The notes beneath the pieces are model-generated. The model was not told the origin of the DNA, did no database searches, and saw nothing but the letters and a program-made list of their open reading frames with translations. From positions 15,556,869 through 15,620,868 of the forward strand of contig JARUPZ010000003.1 of the NCBI GenBank assembly GCA_031213475.1: a stretch of 64,000 nucleotides of DNA, in the 5' to 3' direction. The position numbers and the translations under genes are program-made. Position 1 is the stretch's first letter, and each line of letters starts with the position of its first letter. Positions 49,901-61,900 of the stretch are shown here, piece by piece. Origin of the DNA: Nereocystis luetkeana. Lineage: Eukaryota > Sar > Phaeophyceae > Laminariales > Laminariaceae.

Positions 49901-52900
49901 TACTACTGTAAGGTGAAGCCTGTCACGAGAAGCTCTTCACGGAACACCTAAACAAATTTCCAGGACCACAGAAAATAGAACGTCCGTGTCTCCTTTTTCC
50001 AGCAAATATTCCTCCAGTTCGGGGTCGCCGGGCTCGTCGGTGGCGCGAGACTCCGAGACGCGCGCACGGGAAAATCCCCGTCGGAGGCCGGCTCGCGCGA
50101 CCCTCGAGGAAAGCGGTCGAAAAAGCAAGCACGAAGGCAGGGGAGCGTTGCTTCCGGAGTCCCAGACAAAGTTGAAGATAAAATCGGAATTTTAAGGTTC
50201 GCTCACAGCGGCCGAGATTCATTGTATATTTATCTATATAAGCAGGACCGAGGGGTTCGAACAGGCCGATGGCGGCGGCCCGCAATGCAAGGCAGTCGGT
50301 AGAAAGCGATAGCATCAGCAAGACCGAGAGATCGAACCTCGGAGAGTAAAACGCTATTATTAATATTAATACTGTAAGATGAAGCCTGTCACGAGAAGCA
50401 TTTCGCGGAGCAACAACACCTAAACAAATTTCCAGGACCACAGAAAATTGAACGTCCGTGTCTCTTTTTTCCAGCAAATATCCCTCGAGTTCGGGGTCGC
50501 CGGGCTCGTCGGTGGCGCGAGACTCCGAGACGCGCGCACGGGAAAATACCCGTCGGAGTCCGGCTCGCGCGACCCTCGAGGAATGCGGTCGAAAAAGCAA
50601 GCACGAAGGCAGGGGAGCGAAGGCTCTTGGAGTCCCAGACAAAGTTGAAGATAAAATCGGAATTTTAAGGTTCGCTCATAGCGGCCGAGATTCATTGTAT
50701 ATATATCTATATATCTATATATTTTTTTAATCATCACTTTCACTTTCCAGCCTAACTCGTAGGAGGTTTTACCCTCGACGACCTTCTGGACAAGCCGTGG
50801 TCACAGGTGTCTACCCTTCTCCCCCCCGGTACGTGCCTTTATTTTTTGTCGCGCATAGGGCTCAGCATTCCCACTGCTCGTCGATTTTCATCGCATGTAG
50901 CTAACTCACGCTCTCGCGCTTTCCGCCAATCAATTTCTTTCATGCAAGAAAAAGCCCTTGCGAGCATGCACTCGGCGGGACTTGAACCCACGAAATTGAT
51001 CTTGATAGGCACGCAGACCACCTACCAAGCCACCGGGGACGCCCATGTACCCTATGATACTTAATATTTTGGACGGAATCGGCGTGATATTATCATGATA
51101 CGTTGATATTTATCAACATATCATGATACATCGATATATCAGGTTGTCATAATATCTTTGATTTTTTTGAAAGATCTCAGACAGCGTAACAGAGCCCGGA
51201 TGGGTTGAAACTTCACGCCGAGTCAAATCACAGCACACGGGCAGGCATGCGCACGCCCGTAGCGGGGATGATATGTGTTCAATTGGTAATAATCTCTCTG
51301 GTATCAGCGACATCAACATGTCTACGCCTATTAGGTACCAGGTGGGTTATTACTTGGTCGTTTTGTCGACCCTCGTCATATGGCTGCGGCTGACTAACAA
51401 AACTCTGTACTGCACGAACGAGTAGTATCACACTAGCCCAGCACACTATATGAGACACGTGAAACCCATGAACATACATACTCCATACCGGTACGGAGTA
51501 TTTATCATACCATGATGTCTACAATGATGTACAATCCTGTAGTTTATCCGTTCATTTGCATGTGATAATTCGTTCCCTCAGGGTCCCTGCTAGCAGTACC
51601 TCGCACGTGGTACTTGGCGCCCTACAGCATTCTCTACCAGATGTTATGTTTCATGCTTTCGTGCAGGAACACGATGTGCTACCCGCTGCCCACCCAGGCG
51701 GTTCCGGTGCTGTGACCCTTGCCGTACTGCTCGACTGCCGTGCGGGGCAGCGCGCGCGCGTATACCTGTCCGCTAATTGGTTGGGCCGCACAAAAAACGC
51801 GTTACCTGACGCAAACGCCTCTTTTTGTGTCTGAAAGTATCAACTTATCACGGAATTTCACTTGATATGATATACAAGGCGCTTCGCTCCGCGGGCGGCC
51901 TATCCCGCCCGCTACGCTCGCTCAGGAAGGAAAAAAGTACATCAAATTATGCGAAGCGAGCAGAGGTCCACGATTGAGTTTAGTTTTTTCAAGGATCCTA
52001 ATTGCAAACCGGCGACTTGATAATGCCAAGAGTCCCGCCGCCATGCTTCAGGGAAAAACAGCTCCGACGTCAGCTTGGATGCCACATATACGCTTCGCGT
52101 CGCGGATGTCGTACGTACGTACATACCCCAGGTAGGGTACTGCTGTCTGTACTTATTTTCTTTTTTCGATATGCTCTATCTCTGTACTGTATGTACGAAG
52201 AAAGCGAAAGCACAGCACGGCACAGCAGCAAAAACAATGAAAATTAAACAAAAAACTCGGAAAGCAAGAAAAAACCCCGTCCGCTCTCGTGTAATATTAT
52301 TCTGCCTGGTTGGAACACCTTACACCCGGTCGAAAAAAGAAGAAAAGAAACAAATCGCACTGAAGAGCTTCTCTCTCAGCCGCGTACGCCGCCCGCCCCT
52401 CTCGCGACCACCTCGCTACCGATTCGGTCCGGGTAAAGCTTTTATCACTCTTTGCCACAATCAGCCCCGTCGCCCGCCTCGCGTGAAGCCCGGTGCTCAC
52501 CGTGGCCGTCGTTCGCCAGCTCGATAACGTTGGTGTTCAAACTGCACACCTCCCTCTTTCAACTTTAGCGTGGTCGCAAAAATAAGCACCGCTTGGATAT
52601 TATCTTGCCGTCCCGAACGACCTTCATAACTCGTACATACTCTATCAACAATCATAAATCGAAGCCAGACAAAGCCCGTTCATGCATCCCTCGTGTCTCG
52701 AGGCGCACGCGACGCCTAGGCACGAAAGCGGCGACCGCGCTCCTTGCAACCCCCCCTCTACCCGCCAGCACCCGCTGACACCCTCGACGGTGCCGGGTCC
52801 TTCCGCGATGCCGTGCTCGGAGAACACGCACGCACACGAAACGAAAGAAGAACAAAGGAAGGAAGGACCGAGAAAACAAAGAACTGCTGGAAAGGTCCGG

Positions 52901-55900
52901 CAAGTAATGAAAGGAGGCGGTTTGGAAGTGGGAGCTCTGAGAGGCCAGGGATGCACCAACCGAGCCCCGAGCACGCTCAGGGGTTGTGATCTAAGTATGT
53001 AGTTATATCATGATATTTTTATATATACTTTGAAGTATCAATTTATCAGCCTTGTGTTGATGCGATAGTTGATACTGTATCAAATCAACTTATATCAACA
53101 TATCACGCGTGATATTTTGGTTAATACACAACCCTGCGAAAGAGTCTTCCTATGCGGAAAAATCAGATTTATTATGCGAGTAGAGGTTCGAGCAAACGCC
53201 GAGACCAACTGCTGTTTCGCGCCGCGAAGAGACGCGCTGGGTGCGCTGGCCTGCGCGTAGGACCCAAGCGTCCGGGCCCACGCTGACTGTCTCTGGTCTG
53301 GCGGCGAGGAGACGTGGCGAGTGCGCTAGAGTCAACCTGTCTTGGTATCTTGTGTTTCACTTTGTGCTGACTGCTGCTGCTGTTGCTGCTGTACATCAGT
53401 GTGGTCTACGAGTACGTATCCACGGAGAGGTGCGTGCCGAGTGTGCTTCTCTTGGTCTCTAGGCCCGGTCCCGCGCCAGCCACTGTAGACTGGCCACGGA
53501 GGGGCGCGCCGCCCGCGCGTCGGGCACGAAGCAACGTCGCTATACAACCGTGTCACCATCCAACTCATTCGATCATTCTGCTGCTGTTTGCTGTCGTGCA
53601 TCTTGAATTTAGAGAGCATGCCATTTTTCGTTTTGAAAATCTGATGACCCAAGTCGTCAGATTTTGGGCCAAAATCCGACGACTTGGGTCATCGGATTCT
53701 CCAATCGAAAAAAATCCGGTCTTCTTTTGCATATTTGAACTGCGTAAGCAGGTTTATTCATTTTCTCAATCGAAAAATACAAATCTGAAGCTCGAATTCG
53801 AACCGCATAGGAAGCAGCTGTTTTCTTTGCGGTCCTGATCTTGAGCTTCAGATTTTGATCCGATCGCATTTTCAGCCGTGAACTTCGCATATCGAAACAG
53901 TCTTCCCACTACTGTACGTACACATGCGGAAAAATCTGATTTATTGGACTTGCCGAGATTCGAGCAAACGCCGAGACCAGTTGCTGTTGTTGTGATCTGG
54001 CGCCGCGAAGAGACGCGCTGGGCTGGGTGCGCGGCACTGCGCGTAGGACCCAAGCGTCAGAGCCAACGCTTACTGCCTTTTGTGTCTGCCGGCGGAGAGA
54101 CGTGCCGAGTGCGCTAGAGTCTATATATATCTTGGATTTTTGTATTTCACAATGTGACTGACCACTGCTGATGATGCTCCTGTAGTCTACGAGTACGTAT
54201 CCACGGAGGTTTGCGTGCCGAGTGCGCTTCTCTTGGTCTCTAGGCCCGAGCCCACGCCAGCCGACTGTAGTATGGCCACGGAGAGACGCAGCGCCCGCCG
54301 ACCGCGCGTCGGGCGCGAAGCAACGTCGCTATACAGCTGGTCGCCATCCAACTGATCGTTTTGCTGCTTCCTGCTGTCGTGGATAACATCTTGAATTTAG
54401 AGACCATGCCTTTTTTCGATTTTGAAAATCTGATGACCCAAGTCGTCGGATTTTGGGCCAAAATCTAACGGCTTGGGCCATCGGAGTATCAAAACGAAAA
54501 AATTCGGGTCAGATTTTGCATATTCGCACTGCACAAGATGCTTTCATGTTTGGGATCAAACAATACAAATCTGAAGCTCGAAGTCGAATCGCATAGGAAA
54601 CAGCCCCTTTTCCTATGTATGCGGTCCGATTTTTGAGCTTCAGTTTCGACCCGATCGCATATTCAGATGTAAACTGGGCAAATAGAAACAGTCTTCCTGT
54701 GCGAAAATATCAGATTTCTTGTGCGTGCAGAGATTCGAGCAAACGCCGGGACCAACTGCTGTTGTGGTCTGGCGCCGCGAAGAGACGCGCTGAGGCGCTG
54801 AACTGCGCGTAGGATCCAAGCGTCCGAGCCCACGCTGACTGTCTCTGGTCTGGTGGCGAAGAGACGTGCCGAGTGCGCTTCGTAGGGTCAACCTGTCTTG
54901 GCATTTTGTATGGTGACACAAGGCGACTGACTGCTGCTGCTTCTGCTGTAGTCTATGAGTACGTATCCACGGAGAGGTGCGCGCCGAGTGCGCTTCTCCT
55001 GGTATCTAGGCCCGAGCCCGCACCAGCCTACTGTAGTCTGTCCACGGAGAGACGTGACGCCCGCCGACTGCGCGTCGGGCGCGGCGGAACATCGCTATCC
55101 CGCTGCGTCACCATCTCATCGATCGATCTGACTTCTGCTTGTTGCCGTGGATAACGTCCTGAGTTTAGAGACCATGCCATTTTGCGATTCGAAAATCTGA
55201 TGGCCCAAGTCGTCGAATTTTGGGCCCAGCTTGGGCCATCGGATTCTCAAATCGTTCTGCTTGCTGCCGTGGATAACGTCTTGAATTTAGAGGCCATGCC
55301 ATTTTTCGATTCGAAAATCTGATGGCCCAAGTCGTCGAATTTTGGGCCAAAATCTGACGACTTGGGCCATCGGATTCTCAAATCGAAAAAATTCCGGTCA
55401 GATTTTGCATATTCGGACTGCATAAGCAGATGATTTTGGGATCGAAAAATACAAATCTGAAGCTCGAAATCAAACCGCATAGGAAACAGCCTTACTTCCC
55501 TTCCCCAAAATAAACGCCGAAGGTAGGATTTGAGGTAAAAGCTTGAAAAAAAGGCAAAAAAATAGTTAGGCCTAGGTAGGACTTTGACGAAATGTACGGT
55601 ACACTTTAGCTCTCCGATCATTGGCTTGTAAACACCGAGCAACTTCCATGCCTCCACGCACCATGCTAACCGCTGGGAGCACAGAGGCTCGAAAGGTGTA
55701 GCTGGAGTATAACACGGACGAGCTGCGTTGGATTGTGCCAGCGGGCTGCGAGCGGCCCGCCCCTACGGTTCGCTCTCGCCCGCTTGGTGCCGTGAAAGAT
55801 GCGTTGTCCCGAAAGGACTCGTACTCGTACTCGTGCTCGTGCTCGTACCGCCTTGCTTGTAGAGCGCGACAGCATGACAGCTCGTGTATAATTTCAATGC

Positions 55901-58900
55901 CACCATTCTGCGGTAGCAGCAGCAGCAGTGGCGGCCTCGATGGCGGAGGTGGAGACGGAGCGGAGCGGAGCGTGCCGGCGCTGTGGCGCACGTAGCCCGA
56001 GCGCTGCAGCAGCAATAAAAAAATGCAAAAGTGGAAACTGGTGCTGTTGCTGGTGCTGGTGTTGATGCTGTCTTGTTGTTGTTGCTCAAGCTGATGCCCC
56101 CCCTAGCTGCGGCTAACGCCAGCTAGCTGCCGCTTGCGGTGCTGCTGCTTTCTGTCGTGGGATGGCAGTGGCGGCGCTGCGATCAAATCTGCCGCGGAAA
56201 CCATTGCTGGGTTGCCGTTGCTACTCGCCCGCGTTTTTATTGTTTTTCGTTTTTTTTTTGTCTACCGCGTTGCCGCACATCCCCAGTTCCCTCCTCGATT
56301 TCGGAGGCCTCGCTAGCAGAATTTGACAAACACACCAAGATCATGATTGGAAGGGAATCCACTTTTTGGGCGGAAGGAACTAATTACTACTTTTTCGCAA
56401 ACACTATTAATAGAATATCCCAGATTATTATTCCGCAAGGTGAGTGACGGACGAGATGATGAATATTTTGTTTTGTGGGGTTTGACGTGTATAATTATTT
56501 ACCACACGGCATCCACCTATACAGGAATGTACGGCGGATTCGGATACTATACCTGTGGTATCCGCAGTGTTTTTCAGGGAAGCCTATATCATGCAATACA
56601 TATCTACCGTATAGAGCCACGCGGTCCACGCGCGGTGCGTCGGACCTCCGCCGTATGCCGTATTTTTCCATCCGCTGTTACGGTATAACCTCGTCCTGTT
56701 CCGACAAATGTGAAGGCAACATCTCACGCTCGTGCGGCGCATCAAGTCCGTTTTGTTTGCGTGAAGTGCGAGGCGTAGACGCGAGGTGCTTGTGAGCGCT
56801 CGTCGTTGGAGGGGTCGCGGGGATTTGAACCAGGGTGTACGCGCTGACATGAGCGTGTACGCGCCCGACGCGTGAGGAATTTGATGGGCACGAAGTGCGT
56901 CGAATTTGACACGCTCGACGTGCGAGGTATCTATCCCTTTGTTTTTGAGTAGCTCTAGGCACGACCGGGAACGGGGTAGAATACGGTATACAAGAGCATC
57001 AATGGTACACAGGACATTAATCTTCTCGTGCTAAGCAACACCGGGTGAGATTCCCAGAAAACTCGAAAAAAAGAAATTGACTATGTTTTCTTTCCCCGAG
57101 TTAGAAATATAGTCCTGGTCAACAGAGTCCTGTCTCTTACCAGGTTTTTATGTTCTTGCTGAATTTGACACCCCCCCCCGCAGAACTATATGTCGCAGTC
57201 TCGTCGTGTTTTTGTGTTGACAGCTTGGGTCACCCTGGTTGACGGTCCCGACGGCCCTGACCGTACTTGAGTTGCCAGGAAGCATAAATTGGTTCGGTCG
57301 AGCCACATATAGGTACTGTTGAAAAACACACGTAGGTGAAGCCCAACTTGAGCAGGTATACCTTGGCCTCTTCTGCCAACAATTGATACGATCTAGTGTT
57401 GGCAAACCACAGGAAGGGCCAGGGACCCTCTCCAGAGGACACTATCTAGAGTATCTATAAATGGCCAAAAAGGCACTCGCATGCCTACTCTGACTATTTC
57501 CCATTCGATTTACCTGGTATGATACGTACGAGTAATATCCACAGTGCGGACTGGTTCGTAGTTTCTTCATGATTTCTTCTCTTGTTTCGTTTCCTCCTCT
57601 GCTTGCTTGTGTGCTTTCTATATTTTTCGTCGTCTTTCTCGGCCAGTTACACAGATGTGCGAGGTATTTGCTCTATCTAACAGTTTGCGCCCACAGATCT
57701 TGTATCTCTCTAGGATGAAAAATCAGCACGGGCGCCTGTGTGCGCTGGATGTCGACGGGTAGCAAGAACGGTATACCAGGTGTTTAAGTCAGTGATCGTG
57801 AAGTGGGGACCATAAGAGGACTCTGTTTGATCAAAAGCAATGCATGGCAAGAAAACCGATAAACTAGCTACTCGTACAAACCCCGAATTCGTCGCAAGTG
57901 CGACTCGCGAGAAGCGGCAAACTGATCCGGGTACCTCTCCGAGACTCGTCAGACGCATTCCAAGACGAGACGGGATATATATAGTCGCTTTCTGGAGCAA
58001 AACACTTTCGAAAGTAAAGAATACCTCTGTTTGCGACCCCCCGAAACAGTTTATCATACAAAACGGCCTTAGAACACACGCACTAGCGTGGACAATCAGG
58101 AATTCCCATTAGAGACCCAACAGAGATCCCAGTGCACACTGGGGAGTGTCCCCCTTACAACTGTTTCAGTACACAGCCGTTTTAAGACAGGACACCTATC
58201 ATTTATAGATTTATTCGTGCACTGAAGTACTTTTATGGTAAGTGACAGGAATGCTGACCCAGGCTGGACTCCTTAGTCTGGAACGAGTGGACTCTACACC
58301 AACTCGAGCATTGCGGCCTCCGACCCCTCGCCCCCCCCATAAAAAAACCCTAGCCTGACTTCCTTAGTGCTCGTTTTGTTGGCAGTAGTAGGTTTCCTGT
58401 ACTGCTACAATAAACTTTGGTAATAAACGGGCTTCAAGCCTTACTTGTTGGACCCCTATCCCAAGAAAGCTCGCATGGCGCGTTCGACAAAAAAAACGGT
58501 TAAATGTAGAACATCGATTTCCGCGGACTTGGTTTTGCGCACAGGCATCCCTGGATCGAACTGTGAAGCTTTGGGACGCGAGGAACCTGGGCGCTGGCAC
58601 GGGGGCTGGTGGCGTCGGCGGCATGAAGCCTTTGGCGGAAATGCCGCACTTTCGCAGCGTGAACAGCGCGCACTTCAGCCCAGGCGGAGAGTGGGTGGCG
58701 ACCGTGGGGCAGGATGACAAGATTCGTCTCTACCAAAATCTCGCCGGAGCAAGCGGGTCGCAGGTACGTCTGTTAGTTCTGTTCGTTTGTTGCTCTCCGA
58801 CATGCCCAGTTCAACCCTCCATCACTCATAGCCTGCAAGAAGAAAAAAAAACTTTCAAGTTTTTGTTTTGGTCATCCCGTTAATTTGCCAGCTCGGCTCG

Positions 58901-61900
58901 TGAGGCTTCACTCTCAGCGGCCTTGTGGACAAGCTGTGGTGCGGTTTCATTGTTCTGTTTTCGACTGTCGTCCTCCCCCCCCCCCCCCCCCCGACAGTCA
59001 GATCTTACTTCCTGGTTGAATGTTGCCGTTGACGCTATGGTACGGTTACACCTGGTACGGGGTGGGGTGACGGACCCTACGGTCCTGTGGATATATTGAT
59101 GCCGCTCGAGGCTGGCTAACCTTCTTGCGGGGATGTGTGGCGTGGGGTGAGTTGTGCCGTCATGGCGCTTCAGGGAACCGCTCTGCTCAAGGTGCACATA
59201 CGCTTTTTCTTTCGTTTGAATCAGGTTGCACTCGAAACGTGGGTGCAGTTTTTGACCCTCAAGCTTCATTGCCCGCTCTGTAACCACCCTTTCTGCAACA
59301 ACTCGCTCTGTGACAACATCAACGACAACAGCAGGTGCTGGCCACCCACGCGTTACCTCACAACAATCAGACCGGCCGGTGGCTCACCAAGTTTCAGGCG
59401 TCGTGGGACCCCAAGTCGAGGGGGCTGTTCGCCATCGGCAGCATGCAGAGGGGCCCTCACGGAGTAAGATGCTAAAAGCAACGTACCTTATTGCACTTGT
59501 TGACGAAGCACGATTCACTTAGTTATAGTCCCCGTGCCTGTAATGATTCTGGACGGAATTCGCCCTCTTGTATAATCCGTCCTGTTAGCGCTGGCAATGC
59601 CCAGGAGTCTCCGATCTATATCCTTCACGATGAATTAGTTACTGGATGTAGAACACGCTCGGCGAACGCACGACGCAGCTTGAAATAGGAGTGTAGTATT
59701 TGCAGTATGCATTTATAAACAGTGTGAGTGCGCAGCATCTCTTCTCCAGCCGATAAGTCTGTGTCATTATTATCTGCCTGCTTGCTTGCTTACGATACGC
59801 CTTGCCTCAGTTGAACCCTGATTAAGGCGTGCTGCAAACATCTGTCACGTCTGATTCCAGGTTAGTACATTTCACGAGGGTGTTTTTGTATTGAGTGTTG
59901 CCTGGTGGTAGCTGTGTGGAATACAGCTCGTGTCTCGATCACACAGCAGGCCGACCAGCGTATTTTCGTGTCATTTGGAAGAAGCGTAGGCCCCTCTTCG
60001 AAGCATTTTCACACCCACACTGCTACAGCGTCTATTCTACGTATTCTGTATTCCGCCGTCCAGCCCTCTTTCAGCAGCATTTAAGTATGATAAGTTTTGG
60101 GACCCATGTATAGCGGTAAATCTGATGCCAAGTGCGGTCGTATGATTGCGTGAGCGTGCAGCACACGTTAGTGCATGCTACGCCATACAGCATGCGTTAA
60201 TGTTTTTTATTTGGGCTGTTTGTATCTGCCTTCTTTTGCTCTTGTTCTCTGGTCTTTTTTTGTGGTATTTTCTGTCGGCCAACCAGCTGAAATAGGACTG
60301 CACTTCCCAGCAGACTGTAGCTGTGTTCCCTCGGGACTCGTCAACTTCGCCCTGAGCGCATGTTGTTGTTGTTGTTTTTTCTTTTTTCTTTTTTCGCTTT
60401 GTTTAGTTGTTTTCGTTTCTTTCTGCCGTGTTTTGACAAACTGCTGCCGCTACCTGGAGGGTGTTTTGTGCTTTGGTTTGCCTTTTATTTTCTCTTTGTT
60501 ATTTTCCCTTTGTTATTTTTCCTTGGTTCTTTGTCCTACTCTGTTTACAGTAGTGGTGTTTTTCTTCCTTTTTTGTATTCTTTCAGCTCGTTCTTTTTAA
60601 GTGTTTTGCCACATCGCCTGCGGGGGGGGGGCACGATAGTTTGTTTCTTCTATTTTTTCTTTTTTTTCTTTTTCTCTTTCGATTTGTCTTGTTTTGTTTT
60701 TGTTTTCTCTTTGATTGTTCCCTTTCGTTTCTATACTTCATTAAATGTGTATGTCATGCCTGCCGTATCTAGTGTGATGACATGTTATTGCATTGCCCAC
60801 TGTTGTGCTTACTGCATACGTGGCAACGTAGTAACTCTGGCGTCGCTTTGTGACCACATAACTTGTACGGTATCTCTTCTAGGATTGAAGAATCGGCACG
60901 GACACCGGTTGTGCTGGATGTCGACGGGCAGAAAGAACGGTTTAATGTGAAAAATAGCTCACACCGGCTCTTTTTTTTGTCGGGCGTATATTCCAAAGAT
61001 ATCTTCCTGTTGGTATTTTGGTTTGCAAGTGATACGGGATGGTATACCACAGCCCTTTAGAACCGTTCCCTTGCACGATGGTACCGCGATGCACGTAATA
61101 TTTGCAGGGGTGCGTTTTCCCCCACCTAGAACCCCTTTTTTCCGGGGAATAACCTTTTCCAGCTCTTCCACTTTTTTTTTTTTTGGGGGGGGGGGGTCGC
61201 AAACAGTATAACCCGTACTATATTAAGCACAAATGCACGATTCGTTCAGGCCTGCGGGCAGTCATTTTCACGCTAAACAGTAAGAGCAGTGACGCATAAT
61301 GCGAGTACCTTAATAATGTTCCGTTCATCTTTCACTTGGTCATGCTCTCGATGGTTTCGTCCTGCAGCCGTCCACCGAAAGTTGGAAAAGCACTACTGCT
61401 GTAGTGCTGATAGCGATCTCTGATGTACGAACATATTTATGTCGCGAAGCAGAAAGTGAACATCCACAGCAGTGCGCTGCCGCGCAAGTGTGTAGCGATC
61501 GTGACATCATCCGCGACTGTAAACTTGGACGCCCCAACGAAATCCCAACGTCCCAGATGCATCTGCGCCGAAGTTCCATTTGAACGTGGGAGATGCTCGC
61601 CCGAGGATAAATCCACGCTGGCGGTACTCCTGAACGCCATAGTATGCCACTCCGTCACACAGGCACACAGGTGTTACGTCCTGCGCGTGGCTCAGCTCTC
61701 GGTTTCGTTGTCGATGGGCGCTAGGGCGTTGGTGCTGCTCTGCTGCGCAGCCTTGTAGCGTTGAAAACCCCCCGAGGGTTTCCATCCTGTATAGAGGCGT
61801 CGTGGAATGTAAATATCTTCCCCTGAAAAAAAGAGTACCTCGAGCCCTGTTCCAGTAGTTTCGGGTAATTACCGTCACCCAGAAATACGCATAGCTGTTA

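Larger units (their letters stand above)
20241..58544 (+). other. WDR76: WDR76 intron 7 (38.3 kb)
   Basis: Bounded by GTGAGA and ttgcgcacag. Exon 7 ends LFVT and exon 8 begins ASLDRTVKLWDAR, a continuous family motif, so nothing is missing between them. It hosts an LTR retrotransposon, a tRNA gene, a long inverted repeat, a nested antisense ankyrin gene and several tandem arrays, all listed separately. Other parts (20.8-22.9, 23.4-25.7, 42.0-44.7, 52.1-53.1 and 55.5-57.1 kb) hold only short ORFs I do not recognise, simple repeats and scattered TACCWGGTA motifs. Confidence 0.9.

Noticed and set aside
49923..50642. 239-codon minus-strand ORF
   Set aside because: It crosses the 454-bp tandem repeat, and its two halves are translations of the same unit in different frames.
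56816..56870. Possible tRNA with B-box GGTTCAAATCC on the minus strand
   Set aside because: The T stem mismatches and no D or anticodon arm forms.
57230..57442. Minus-strand ORF (WFANTRSYQLLAEEAKVYLL) as a gene exon
   Set aside because: It reads like protein over 70 codons, but I recognise no family and found no splice partners; left unassigned.
60175..60950. Hydrophobic Phe/Leu/Ser-rich ORFs resembling membrane proteins
   Set aside because: T-rich low-complexity sequence inside WDR76 intron 9.
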